Shown here piece by piece: positions 55,095 to 63,635 of a stretch of 64,000 bases of DNA (positions are counted from its first letter, which is position 1; each line of letters starts with the position of its first letter). The translations under genes and the position numbers were made by a program. The notes below the pieces were generated by a model. That model was not told the origin of the DNA and did no database searches. It was given only the letters and a program-made list of their open reading frames with translations. The DNA lies in NCBI GenBank assembly GCA_020845495.1, contig JADLFM010000137.1, positions 1 to 64,000 on the forward strand. The letters run 5' to 3'. The stretch is from Chloroflexota bacterium. Lineage in GTDB: Bacteria; Chloroflexota; UBA6077; JACCZL01.

Positions 55095-55290
55095 GTACGC
55101 TCGAGCCCCGTTCGCTTCAGCGCCCGGGGCCAGTCCGATGGAACACTGAGTGGCGCCCGAGAAGCACGGCAAAGCCAGCTCAGCGCTGGTGCGTCCGTGT
55201 GCCGGAGCTGGCACTGTCACCGACATTCCCTGGAGGCCGGGAGTGCCAGTACCGGAGGGGTCTCGCCGGATACATGGTACAATCGGGTCT

Positions 55291-56418
55291 GTGAAGCGCA
55301 TCCTGGTCGTCAAGCTCGCGGACCTCGGCGACCTCTTGACCGCGACGCCGGCCCTTCGGGCGCTTCGCAACGCCCACCCGACGGCACACATCGGTGCGCT
55401 GGTGACGCCGAGCAGCGCGAGCTTGCTGGCCGGCTCCGATGCCGTCGACGAGATCCTCCCGTTCCACAAGGCCGCCTTCGACCAGCCACTCGCGGCCGGT
55501 CGCTCCGCGCCAGCCGCAGTCGCCCTCGCACGTCGGCTCCGGGCTGGCCGCTGGGATGCGCTGGTGCTCCTCCATCACCTGACCACGCCATTCGGGATCG
55601 CCAAGTACGCTGCCCTCTGTCACGTGAGCGGCGCCCCGATCCGGGCCGGGCTGGACAACGGACGGGGCTGGTTCCTGACCCGGCGTGTGGACGACCCCGG
55701 CTTCGGCGGGCGCCACGAAGTCGACCACTGGCTGGCAGTAGCCTCGCTGCTCGGCGGCGTCAACCCATCCCCCCGCCTGGAAGTCCCGGTCACCGCCGAC
55801 GACCGCGCCTGGGCCGACGCGACGCTGCGGATGCTCGGTCGGGATGGCGCCGAGACGGCTGTGTTTCATCCTGGTTCCGGCGGCTTCAGTCTCGCGCGCC
55901 GCTGGCCCGCCGAACGCTTCGGAATGGTCGCGGGCGCACTCGAGCGCCGCACCGGCCTGCGGCCGCTCGTGTTGTATGGGCCAGCCCCAGACGAAGAGGT
56001 GCTCGCGCGTTGCGTCGCGGTGACGTCGGGCGTCCCAGCCAACCTGTGCGGGCCGGCGCCCTCGCCGGGCGCGCTCGTCGCTCTGCTGGAGCGAGTCCGG
56101 ATGTTCGTCGGCAACGACAGCGGCGTTATGCACCTGGCTGTCACCGCCGCCGCCCCCGTCGTCGCGATCTTCGGCCCGACCAACGACCGGGCCTGGGGGC
56201 CATACCCGCTGACCTCGCCGCGCCACGCGGTGGTGCGGGAGACGCTGGCCTGCGCACCCTGCATCCATCGCGGTCACAGCTTCGGGACGCCTCAGGGCTG
56301 CGAGGCTCGGACCTGCCTCGACTCGATCGAGCCAGCCGACGTGCTCGCCGTCGTCGACCGGGTTCTCGCGGCGACGGCTGACGAGCGCCAGCCTGCGCTG
56401 GCCGGAGCGGCATCATGA
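55291..56418 (+). CDS. GT9 family (ADP-heptose:LPS heptosyltransferase-like) glycosyltransferase
   Basis: The 375-aa protein starts VKRILVVKLADLGDLLTATP and ends in the C-domain VFHPGSGGFSLARRWPAERF (near 195), MFVGNDSGVMHLAVTAAAPV (near 275) and IFGPTNDRAWGPY, followed by a Cys-bearing segment (ACAPCIHRG). GTG 55291 is chosen because it aligns with the family start; the frame is open to 55150 without conserved residues. TACAAT at 55279-55284 is a possible -10 only. The stop overlaps the next ATG (ATGA). Confidence 0.88.
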   Translation: MKRILVVKLADLGDLLTATPALRALRNAHPTAHIGALVTPSSASLLAGSDAVDEILPFHKAAFDQPLAAGRSAPAAVALARRLRAGRWDALVLLHHLTTPFGIAKYAALCHVSGAPIRAGLDNGRGWFLTRRVDDPGFGGRHEVDHWLAVASLLGGVNPSPRLEVPVTADDRAWADATLRMLGRDGAETAVFHPGSGGFSLARRWPAERFGMVAGALERRTGLRPLVLYGPAPDEEVLARCVAVTSGVPANLCGPAPSPGALVALLERVRMFVGNDSGVMHLAVTAAAPVVAIFGPTNDRAWGPYPLTSPRHAVVRETLACAPCIHRGHSFGTPQGCEARTCLDSIEPADVLAVVDRVLAATADERQPALAGAAS

Positions 56419-57026
56419 ACGAGCAACCGGCCGTCGAGGCTTCGCGCACCGAGCCGCCCCAGGACACCCAACCCGAGCCGAGGCGCGCCCCGCCCGTCGC
56501 CATGGCGTGCGCGGCGGATCCCAGCGTCGAGACCTACCTGCGCTGCGGCCGCTGCGACACCCCGATCTGCCCGCGTTGCATGATTCACACGCCGGTCGGA
56601 GCGCGCTGCAAAGCCTGTGCGCGCCTCCGTAAGCTCCCGATGTTCGAGCTTGGCCCGCTCGACTACGCCCGTGCCATTGGTGGCGGTGTCGGCGCGGCCT
56701 ACGTCGCCGGTTTCATTCTGACGCTCGTCCAGTCGATGATGCCGTTCCTCGGCTTCCTGGGCTTGCTGCTCGTGCTGGGCTACGGGTACGTCGTCGGTGA
56801 GGCGGTGAGCCAGACATCACGGCGCAAGCGTGGCACCCGGGTGGGTGTTATCGCGGCCCTTGCCGTCCCGCTCGGGCTGGTGCTCGCCCGTGCCACCCTG
56901 TTCGTCCTTGGCGGCGCGTTCCCTGTGCTCGCCCTCCAGGCTGCCGCGCTCATGTTGCTTGCTCCGCTCTGGAACCTGCTCGGGGTGGCGGTCGCGATGG
57001 GCCTCGCCTACAGCCGGGCACGGTAG
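56415..57026 (+). CDS. Zinc-finger (B-box-like) membrane protein of unknown function
   Basis: The 203-aa protein starts with a disordered Pro/Glu-rich stretch. A Cys-rich finger follows, with CAAD, LRCGRCDTPICPRCMIHTPV and GARCKACAR (about residues 31-72), then three or four membrane helices. Similar B-box plus membrane proteins occur in Chloroflexota, but no function is established. ATG 56415 overlaps the glycosyltransferase stop, and the next kinase gene starts 10 nt after its own stop, so it belongs to the same operon. Confidence 0.7.
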   Translation: MNEQPAVEASRTEPPQDTQPEPRRAPPVAMACAADPSVETYLRCGRCDTPICPRCMIHTPVGARCKACARLRKLPMFELGPLDYARAIGGGVGAAYVAGFILTLVQSMMPFLGFLGLLLVLGYGYVVGEAVSQTSRRKRGTRVGVIAALAVPLGLVLARATLFVLGGAFPVLALQAAALMLLAPLWNLLGVAVAMGLAYSRAR

Positions 57027-57036
57027 CCGTAGCGCG

Positions 57037-58044
57037 ATGGCTGGTCTGGCGTCAGCAGACGTCGAACGCCTCCGAGCACTGCTCGGCAGCCTGTCCGGGC
57101 GGCGCGTCCTGGTGATCGGCGATCTCGTCCTCGACGAGTACCTCGTGGGCCGAGCGACACGCCTCTCGCGGGAAGCGCCGGTCCCGGTCCTCGAACTGAT
57201 CGAGCGTTTCGCGCGCCCTGGCGCAGCCTGCAACCCGGCCGCGAACGTGGCAGCGCTCGGCGGGGTACCGGCCCTCATCGGGACGCTGGGCGACGATCTC
57301 GCCGGGCGGACGCTTCTCACGCACCTGGAGCAGTACGGCATCGACACGCACGGTGTCGTCCAAGATCCCCACCGCTGCACCACGGTCAAGATGCGCGTGC
57401 TGGCCGAACATTCATCCTCGCAACGGCAGCAGATCGCGCGGGTCGACGAAGTGCCGCGCGGCCCGCTGACCGACGATCTGGAGCGCGAGCTTGCCAGGCG
57501 CGTTGAGGCGCAGATCGCGAGCGCGGACGTCGTGCTCGTCTCGAACTACCGCTACGGCGTAGTGACGCCGCGCCTGCTGGCCACCGTCGTCGCGGCAGCC
57601 AGCCGCTACGAGAAGCCGACCGTCGTAGACACCCAGGGCGACCTCCTGTTGTTCCGAGGCTTCACGCTGGTCAAGTCGAACCAGCCGGACGCCGAGAAGG
57701 CGCTCGGGGTGCCGCTAGACGACGAGGACGACTATCAGGTCGCGGGGCGCCATCTCGTGGCGGAACTGGGCGCCCGCTCGGTCGTCATCACACGCGGTGC
57801 CGACGGGCTCTCGGTGATCGAGGCGAACGGCGGGTACGTGCATCTGCCGCCCACGGATCGCGTCGAGGTGCTGGACGTGACGGGCGCCGGCGACACCGTC
57901 ATCGCGGTGCTGGCGCTGACGCTGGCGACGGGAGCCAGCGTGCTCGACGGCAGCTATCTTGCCAACGTCGCGGCCGGGCTGGTCGTGCAGCGCATCGGGG
58001 TGGCGACGGTGACGCCGGCCGAACTGTGGGCTGCCTTAGCGTAG
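57037..58044 (+). CDS. PfkB-family kinase resembling heptose-7-phosphate kinase (RfaE1/HldE N-domain)
   Basis: The 335-aa protein is a ribokinase-fold kinase with RRVLVIGDLVLDEYLVGRAT (near 20), REAPVPVLELIERFARPGAA and NVAALGGVPALIGTLGDDLA. The C-terminal catalytic motif is VLDVTGAGDTVIAVLAL, with the Asp base in GAGD (near 290). KSNQPDAEKALG matches the RfaE1-type kinases that phosphorylate D-glycero-D-manno-heptose 7-phosphate. Two GT9 genes upstream fit a heptose-type sugar route, though other sugar substrates are possible. ATG 57037. Part of the stop region is duplicated just downstream. Confidence 0.85.
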   Translation: MAGLASADVERLRALLGSLSGRRVLVIGDLVLDEYLVGRATRLSREAPVPVLELIERFARPGAACNPAANVAALGGVPALIGTLGDDLAGRTLLTHLEQYGIDTHGVVQDPHRCTTVKMRVLAEHSSSQRQQIARVDEVPRGPLTDDLERELARRVEAQIASADVVLVSNYRYGVVTPRLLATVVAAASRYEKPTVVDTQGDLLLFRGFTLVKSNQPDAEKALGVPLDDEDDYQVAGRHLVAELGARSVVITRGADGLSVIEANGGYVHLPPTDRVEVLDVTGAGDTVIAVLALTLATGASVLDGSYLANVAAGLVVQRIGVATVTPAELWAALA

Positions 58045-58083
58045 CCGGCGGTCGTGGCGTAGCCGGCGGCGCTCCTGGCGTAG
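58039..58083. repeat. Direct repeat across the kinase stop codon
   Basis: GCGTAGCCGGCGG occurs at 58039-58051 and 58057-58069 (period 18), and a partial GGCGTAG at 58077-58083. The first TAG is the true stop of the kinase gene. Confidence 0.8.
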
Positions 58084-58127
58084 TGTACGACGAGCACCCA
58101 GGTCCTGACTGCACCTGGATGCTCGCC

Positions 58128-58559
58128 CTAGTCTGGCTCCGGAGCCTTCCTCCTCCGCGCTTCAAAGGCTCCAGCGGCGGCGGCTCGCAGGATCCTGCGG
58201 AACCTGGGGCAGTCCATATGGCTCGGCGCCGGGCAGGCGGCGGCGTGCCGCAGGCCATCCCGCATCGCACTGAGCCTGGCGATGGTCCGGTCTAGCTCCT
58301 CCGCCTTGCTCGCGAGCGCCTGCCGATCGATCCGCGGCCGGCCATCGGGTGCGAACATGAGCGCGATCTCTTTGAGCGAAAAGCCGGCGGCCTGGCCCAA
58401 CGCAATCAACGCCAGCCGTTCTAGCACGCCGGGATCGAACAGCCGGTGCAGTCCTCGCCGTCCGGTCGAGGCGATCAGCCCCTTTTCCTCATAGAACCGC
58501 AGCGTCGAGGGAGGCACGCCCGACCGCTTCGCGACCTCCGAAATATCCAGGTCTCGCAC
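58128..58559 (-). CDS. MerR-family transcriptional regulator
   Basis: The 143-aa protein has the MerR DNA-binding domain (DISEVAKRSGVPPSTLRFYE, EKGLIASTGRRGLHRLFDPG) and a coiled-coil dimer helix (ASKAEELDRTIARLSAMRDG). A C-terminal Cys pair, CPAPSHMDC (near 118), may sense a metal, an oxidant or an electrophile. It diverges from the MFS exporter over a shared operator and likely represses and activates it. The start is GTG 58559; its ribosome site GAGGT overlaps the operator, implying autoregulation. Confidence 0.9.
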   Translation of the reverse strand: MRDLDISEVAKRSGVPPSTLRFYEEKGLIASTGRRGLHRLFDPGVLERLALIALGQAAGFSLKEIALMFAPDGRPRIDRQALASKAEELDRTIARLSAMRDGLRHAAACPAPSHMDCPRFRRILRAAAAGAFEARRRKAPEPD

Positions 58560-58563
58560 CTAC

Positions 58564-58594
58564 TTGACCTCAAGTCAGCTTGAAGTGGCAGAGT
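58564..58594 (+). promoter_or_regulatory. MerR-type operator/promoter with 19-nt spacer
   Basis: TTGACC (58564-58569), a 19-nt spacer and CAGAGT (58589-58594) drive the exporter. The spacer begins with the palindrome TCAAG-TCAG-CTTGA (58570-58583), and CTTGA also precedes it. An over-long 19-nt spacer with a central dyad is the hallmark of MerR-activated promoters. Confidence 0.75.
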
Positions 58595-58632
58595 GAGCCT
58601 ACCGATCTTGACGGCAAGCAAAGGAGACCATC

Positions 58633-60108
58633 ATGGTAGTCGCGCACCAGGCCGAGAGCGAGCAATCGGCGCTGCTCGGACGAGCACAGGCAGCCGCTGA
58701 GGATGCGGCACGGGCACCTTCCCTTCGGTGGGCGCTCGCCAGTCTTTCACTCTCCATGTTGCTATCCTCGCTCGGTACCAGCATCGCCAACGTTGCCCTT
58801 CCCACGCTGGCACAGGCGTTCTCCGCCTCCTTCCAGGACGTCCAGTGGATCGTTCTGGCCTACCTCCTCGCCGTCACCACCGCGATCGTCACCGCCGGGC
58901 GGCTTGGCGACGCCGTCGGCCGCCGCCGGCTGCTTCTGGTGGGCCTCGTGCTGTTCACGGCGGCGTCGGCCGTGTGCGGCGTCGCGCCGACGCTCTGGCT
59001 GTTGATCGCCGCCCGAGTGGTACAGGGCCTGGGGGCAGCCGTCATGATGGCTCTCACCATGGCTATCGTCGCCGAGGCGGTTCCGCAGGCAAAGACCGGC
59101 AGCGCGATGGGGCTGCTCGGAACGACGTCCGCGCTTGGCACCGCCCTCGGCCCGTCGCTCGGCGGTCTCCTCATCGCCGGCCTTGACTGGCGGGCAATCT
59201 TCCTGATCAACCTGCCGCTGGGCGTGGTGACACTTCTGCTGGTCTATCGCTTCGTGCCGGCCGATCGGCACAGCCTGGCGGCGGCTCGGGTCCACGTCGA
59301 TGGGGTGGGCACACTGCTGCTGGCGGTGACACTCGCTGCCTATGCGCTCGCCATGACGATGGGGCGCGGCAGTTTCGGTTCGCTCAACGTCGCGCTCCTG
59401 CTGGCTGCCGCCGTCGGAGCCGGCCTCTTCATCGTCGTGGAGGCGAGGGCAGCGTCACCGTTAGTTCGATTGGCGATGTTCCGGGATCCAATGCTGGGTG
59501 CGGGTCTCGCCACGAGCGCGATCGTCTCAACGGTGATGATGGCGACGCTGATTGTCGGGCCGTTCTATCTCTCGCGCAGGCTGGGGCTCGAGACGGCGCC
59601 GGTGGGATTTGTCATGTCGGTCGGTCCACTCGTCGCCGCGCTGACCGGCGTACCGGCCGGTCGTCTGGTAGACCGCTTTGGCGCACGATGGATGACCGTC
59701 GTCGGGCTCATCGGGCTAGCGGCCGGCTCGTTCGCGCTGTCCCTGCTGTCTTCAGGGCTTGGGGTGGCCGGGTACCTCGCCCCCATCGTCGTCATCACCG
59801 CCGGCTACGCGCTCTTCCAGGCGGCCAACAACACGGTCGTCATGCAGGATGTCCGTCCGGACCAGCGGGGCGTGACGTCCGGCTTGCTCAACCTGTCGCG
59901 CAATCTCGGGCTCATCACCGGCGCATCCGTGATGGGGGCGGTGTTCGCGCTCGCAGCGGCGACGACTGACGTCGCCACCGCGAGCCCCGAGGCCGTTGCC
60001 GCCGGCATGGGAGGCACATTCTTCGTCGCGGCGCTTCTCGTCGTCGTCGCGCTCGCCATCGCGGTGAGCGCCCGTGCGCGTGCAATCCGGCCGGCGTTCG
60101 CTGAGTGA
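58633..60108 (+). CDS. MFS drug exporter, DHA2 (14-helix, EmrB/QacA) type
   Basis: The 491-aa protein has about fourteen helices and the DHA2 motifs: LGTSIANVALPTLAQAFSAS (near 50, motif D1), GRLGDAVGRRRLLLVGLVLF (motif A, near 90), RVVQGLGAAVMMALTMAIVA (motif B) and GTALGPSLGGLLIAGLDWRA (motif C, near 170). It should export drugs or other hydrophobic compounds in exchange for protons. ATG 58633 follows AAGGAG. Expression is probably controlled by the divergent MerR regulator. Confidence 0.93.
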   Translation: MVVAHQAESEQSALLGRAQAAAEDAARAPSLRWALASLSLSMLLSSLGTSIANVALPTLAQAFSASFQDVQWIVLAYLLAVTTAIVTAGRLGDAVGRRRLLLVGLVLFTAASAVCGVAPTLWLLIAARVVQGLGAAVMMALTMAIVAEAVPQAKTGSAMGLLGTTSALGTALGPSLGGLLIAGLDWRAIFLINLPLGVVTLLLVYRFVPADRHSLAAARVHVDGVGTLLLAVTLAAYALAMTMGRGSFGSLNVALLLAAAVGAGLFIVVEARAASPLVRLAMFRDPMLGAGLATSAIVSTVMMATLIVGPFYLSRRLGLETAPVGFVMSVGPLVAALTGVPAGRLVDRFGARWMTVVGLIGLAAGSFALSLLSSGLGVAGYLAPIVVITAGYALFQAANNTVVMQDVRPDQRGVTSGLLNLSRNLGLITGASVMGAVFALAAATTDVATASPEAVAAGMGGTFFVAALLVVVALAIAVSARARAIRPAFAE

Positions 60109-60216
60109 GAGCACGGCCGAGCGTGAGAGCAGAGCCAGAGTTGTTCGGCTCTTAGGGTGCTCCGTGGCCGCGTGCGTGTGCGAGTGACAGGGAGGCGGCT
60201 AGCGGGTAGCCGAGGC

Positions 60217-60247
60217 GGCAGCCCCGGGAGTGGCTCCCGGGGTTGCC
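60217..60247. terminator. 14-bp bidirectional terminator hairpin between MFS and acs genes
   Basis: GGCAGCCCCGGGAG (60217-60230) pairs with CTCCCGGGGTTGCC (60234-60247), one G-U pair, loop TGG. It lies 10 nt after the acs stop on the minus strand and 110 nt after the exporter on the plus strand. Confidence 0.65.
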
Positions 60248-60257
60248 GTTGGAGCGC

Positions 60258-62240
60258 TCAGCCTTGATCCTTCTCCTCGTACTGGGCCTTGATCTCAGCC
60301 AGCACGCTTGGGTCGGCCAGCGTGGTGGTATCGCCGAGGACCCGGCCTTCGCCGATGTCGCGGAGCAGCCGGCGCATGATCTTGGCACTACGGGTCTTCG
60401 GGAGTTCGGCGGTGAAGAAGATGCGGTCCGGCCGCGCGATCGGCCCGATCTTCTCGGCCACGTGCCGCTTCAACGTGTCGACCTGATCGTCGCTCGGCTT
60501 GAAGTCGCCACGCAGCGTGACGAACGCCGCGATCGCCTGCCCCTTGATCTCGTGGGAGATGCCGACGACCGCCGCTTCGGCGACAGATGGGTGGGAGACG
60601 AGCGCACTCTCGACCTCCATCGTGCCGATACGGTGCCCGGCGACGTTCAAGACGTCGTCTACCCGCCCCAGCAGCCAGAAGTAGCCATCCTCGTCGCGCT
60701 TGGCGCCGTCGCCCGTGAAGTACATCCCCTCAAAGCGGCTCCAATACTGGCGTACGTAGCGGTCCGGGTCGCCCCAGATCGTGCGCGCCATCGCCGGCCA
60801 GGGCCGCCGCAACACCAGATAGCCGCCGCCGACCGGCACACTGTTGCCCTGCTCGTCGACGACGTCAGCGGCGATGCCGGGCAACGGGATCGTCGCCGAG
60901 CCGGGCTTCGCGACCGTGATGCCGGGGAGCGGCGAGATCAAAATCTGACCGGTTTCCGTTTGCCACCAGGTATCCACAACCGGCGTCTGGTCGCGCCCGA
61001 TGTGCTCGCGGTACCAGACCCATGCCTCAGGGTTGATCGGCTCGCCGACCGATCCGAGCAGCCGAAGGCTCGACAGGTCGTGCTTCGCCGGGTACTCGTT
61101 TCCCCAGCGCATGAAGCTACGGATCGCGGTCGGTGCGGTGTACAAGATGGTGCAGCGGTACTTCTCGACGATGTCCCAGAAGCGGTCTTTGTCCGGGTAA
61201 TCAGGGCTGCCCTCGTACATCAGCGACGTGGCGCCGGCTGCCAGCGGTCCGTACACGATGTAGCTATGCCCGGTGACCCAGCCGATGTCGGCAGTGCAGA
61301 AGTAGACGTCCTCGTCCTTCAGGTCGAAGACCGTCTTGGTCGTGGTCATCGTCCCAAGGAGATAGCCGGCGGTCGTGTGGAGCATCCCCTTCGGCTTGCC
61401 AGTCGTCCCTGAGGTGTACAAGATGTAGAGGGGATGCTCGGAATCGAGCGCCTCCGGCTCCACGATCTTGTGCCGGTTCTCCTCCATGAGCCGGTGCCAC
61501 CAGATGTCGCGGCCTGGCTTCATGTGGGTCTTACGAGGATCGTCGACACGGTTGACGACGACGACGTGCTCGATCGACGGGCACTCCTCGACGGCCTTAT
61601 CGGCGTTGTCCTTCAGCGGCACTTTGCCGCCGCGCCGCCAGCCGCCGTCAGCGGTGATGAGGATCTTGGCCTCGCAGTCCTGGATCCGGTCGCGCAGCGA
61701 CTCCGGGCTAAACCCGCCAAAAATGACGGTATGCGGCGCCCCGATCCGCGCGCAGGCCAGCAAGGCGATTGGGAGCTCGGGGATCATGCCGAGGTAGATC
61801 GCGATGCGATCGCCCTTCTTGACCCCGAGCGCCTGGAGCGACGCCGCGAACTCGTTCACTTCGCGGTACAGATCCTGGTAGGTCAGAACTCGCGAGTCGC
61901 CCGGCTCGCCTTCCCAGATCAGCGCAGCTTTGTTCCGCCGCCAGGTCTGGATGTGCCGGTCGACGCAGTTCACCGACGCATTGAGCTTGCCGCCGACGAA
62001 CCACTTCGCCCAGGGGACGTCCCACTCGAGGACCGTGCGGTACGGCTCGATCCAGTCGAGCTCGTTCGCCTTTTCGGCCCAATACGCTTCCGGATCGGCG
62101 GCCGCTCGCTCGTAGATCGCGGGATCCTTGACGTTGGCCTGCTGGCGGAAACTCTCGCTCGGCGGATAGCGGCGCTCCTCCTGGAGGAGCGCGGAGATCG
62201 CTCCCTGCCCCTGAGGCGTCGCGTCGGGCGTCGCGGTCAT
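60258..62240 (-). CDS. acs: Acetyl-CoA synthetase
   Basis: The 660-aa enzyme is Acs of the ANL superfamily. It has [20 protein letters not shown] (P-loop-like A3, near 270), [36 protein letters not shown] (A5, near 425), [20 protein letters not shown] (A7-A8, near 520) and the regulatory lysine site [16 protein letters not shown] near 635. It activates acetate with ATP to acetyl-CoA. ATG 62240 follows a GGGAGTGGAG sequence. It diverges from the selenoprotein gene. Confidence 0.95.
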   Translation of the reverse strand: MTATPDATPQGQGAISALLQEERRYPPSESFRQQANVKDPAIYERAAADPEAYWAEKANELDWIEPYRTVLEWDVPWAKWFVGGKLNASVNCVDRHIQTWRRNKAALIWEGEPGDSRVLTYQDLYREVNEFAASLQALGVKKGDRIAIYLGMIPELPIALLACARIGAPHTVIFGGFSPESLRDRIQDCEAKILITADGGWRRGGKVPLKDNADKAVEECPSIEHVVVVNRVDDPRKTHMKPGRDIWWHRLMEENRHKIVEPEALDSEHPLYILYTSGTTGKPKGMLHTTAGYLLGTMTTTKTVFDLKDEDVYFCTADIGWVTGHSYIVYGPLAAGATSLMYEGSPDYPDKDRFWDIVEKYRCTILYTAPTAIRSFMRWGNEYPAKHDLSSLRLLGSVGEPINPEAWVWYREHIGRDQTPVVDTWWQTETGQILISPLPGITVAKPGSATIPLPGIAADVVDEQGNSVPVGGGYLVLRRPWPAMARTIWGDPDRYVRQYWSRFEGMYFTGDGAKRDEDGYFWLLGRVDDVLNVAGHRIGTMEVESALVSHPSVAEAAVVGISHEIKGQAIAAFVTLRGDFKPSDDQVDTLKRHVAEKIGPIARPDRIFFTAELPKTRSAKIMRRLLRDIGEGRVLGDTTTLADPSVLAEIKAQYEEKDQG

Positions 62241-62625
62241 AGTGCTCCACTCCCTCGCGGTGTATGCCTCGATAGTCTAGCCCGCTGGTACGGCGGCGTC
62301 ACCCTTGGGGCGCATCGTCGCCGGGCACTCGTTGCCCAGGGCGTCGATCGACGACCGGCGGAGAGTTGTCAGGCGCCCACATCCGGTGCTCTTGCATCCT
62401 GTACAGGCTGAGTGACTGGTCGCGGGAATCGGGGCTCGTACCCTCGGCCAGTTGCCACTTCTGTAGTTGCGAGACACCAGGCTCGTCGTCGGCTTGCTCC
62501 TGGCCTCCATCCGCTCCGCCTCGGTGTCAACCGAGACAATGTCCCGGGGATGTGGTGACAGGCATCACCCGCGCGGCGAGCCTCGGCTCGGGTACAACTT
62601 CAGGAATCCCCGTTCGAGGAGCCCG
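62241..62625. other. Divergent leader region with small hairpins
   Basis: No gene is supported here. Three short hairpins precede the selenoprotein gene: GGGCA/TGCCC (62323-62337), TCGGT-GTCA-ACCGA (62521-62534) and GGTGA/TCACC (near 62555). They may form a structured 5' leader. I see no promoter strong enough to place. Confidence 0.35.
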
Positions 62626-63330
62626 ATGAATCGCGAGCGAGCGAAGCGCCGTCGCGCGCAACACCAGCGGCGCGGCAGCTTCGTCCCTATCATCGCCGCC
62701 GTGGCCGTTGTCGCAGTCCTGGCCGTCGGTACCTTCTTCATGACCCGGTCCAGCGCACCGGCGCAGCAGTTGAGCCTTCAGACCAACAACGTCCTCGGCG
62801 CGGCCGACGCGCCGGCCACAGTGGAGGACTGGTCCGACTTCATGTGACCGGCCTGTAAGGCGTTCGCCCTGGGTCCAGGGCGTCAACTCGAGCAAACACT
62901 CGTGCCGGAAGGCAAGGTCAAGCTGGTGTACCACCACATGGCGTTTCTCGGCGACGATTCGGTCCGCGCGGCCGAGGCGTCGGAGTGCGCCGCCGAGCAG
63001 GGCAAGTTCTGGGAACTGCACGATAAGCTCTACGAGGTCCAGCGGCAGACCCCGTTCACGAAGGACAACCTGAAGCAGCTTGGTGCGGCGATTGGCATCC
63101 CCGACACCGCGACCTATAACGCCTGCATCGACGGGGGCTGGGCGACGGCCCGCGTCAAGGCGGACACTGAGGCCGGCAAACAGAAGGGCGTCCAGCGAAC
63201 CCCGACCCTGTTCGTCAACGGCCGCAAGATCGAGGGCGTGCCGACCTGGGAGGATCTCCAGCGAGCCATCAGCGGAACAGCGCTCGTCCCCGCGCCAGCG
63301 GTGGCCGAGCGGTACTTGAGCGGTAGCTGA
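62626..63330 (+). CDS. DsbA-like thiol-disulfide oxidoreductase with in-frame UGA read as selenocysteine (U-P-A-C)
   Basis: Read with TGA 62845-62847 as Sec, the frame gives 234 aa. It has a basic N-terminus, one membrane anchor (about 19-39), then a DsbA/thioredoxin_4 domain: VEDWSDFM-U74-PAC77-KAFAL, GKVKLVYHHMAF, an ASECAAEQGKFWELHDKLYE helix and QRTPTLFVNGRKIEG with the conserved cis-Pro (about 193). In homologues U74 is the first Cys of CxxC. The frame is intact on both sides with family-conserved sequence, so a random stop is unlikely. ATG 62626 has AGGAG 5 nt before it. A SECIS-like hairpin follows, and selA/selB are nearby. It likely acts outside the membrane in disulfide chemistry. 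Confidence 0.88.
62845..62887 (+). promoter_or_regulatory. Sec codon and bacterial SECIS-like hairpin
   Basis: UGA 62845-62847 is followed by a 7-bp stem CGCCCUG (62865-62871) / CAGGGCG (62876-62882) with the loop GGUC (62872-62875). A lower helix GUU (62862-62864) / AAC (62885-62887) has a two-base bulge. The loop begins 24 nt after the UGA, inside the range known for bacterial SECIS elements. The GGUC loop equals that of E. coli fdhF, where G and U contact SelB. Confidence 0.8.
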
Positions 63331-63349
63331 GCGGCAATTGAGCGGTTGG
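63317..63349. repeat. Three 11-nt units across the selenoprotein stop
   Basis: TGAGCGGTAGC, TGAGCGGCAAT and TGAGCGGTTGG follow one another from 63317, 63328 and 63339. The TGA of the second unit is the stop of the DsbA-like gene. The pattern resembles the repeats on other gene ends here. Confidence 0.65.
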
Positions 63350-63513
63350 CAGCGCGGCGCCAGGCAGTCGGTCCGCGCCAGGGTGGATCGAGAGGCTGAC
63401 CGAGGTTCTCTGAGTCTCAGGCCGATGCGAGTCCACACACGGGATAGCATTTCGTGCTCCTCGACCGACGCGCAGATTCTCGGGGCCGGGACGCTCTCAG
63501 CACGGTAGAATTG

Positions 63514-63541
63514 AGGCGGCCGCCCGCGGTGGCGGCCGTCT
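63514..63541. terminator. GC-rich hairpin between the selenoprotein gene and lgt
   Basis: AGGCGGCCGCC (63514-63524) pairs with GGCGGCCGTCT (63531-63541) around CGCGGT, with one G-U pair. It probably ends the selenoprotein transcript. The rest of 63350-63635 shows no gene; TAGAAT (63506-63511) is an isolated -10-like box. Confidence 0.5.
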
Positions 63542-63635
63542 TCGCCCATCTAGTCATCGTACGTTCAGTTTCGCCCGCTCCGACCGCGTGGATCGGCTCC
63601 GTCCGTCAACATCCGCCGCCCTGTGAGGCACCGGT

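Noticed and set aside
62626..62847. Truncated 73-residue protein or frameshifted pseudogene
   Set aside because: The frame continues unchanged after TGA with conserved DsbA-like sequence for 160 codons, the TGA replaces the catalytic Cys, and a SECIS-like hairpin follows; decay would not look like this.
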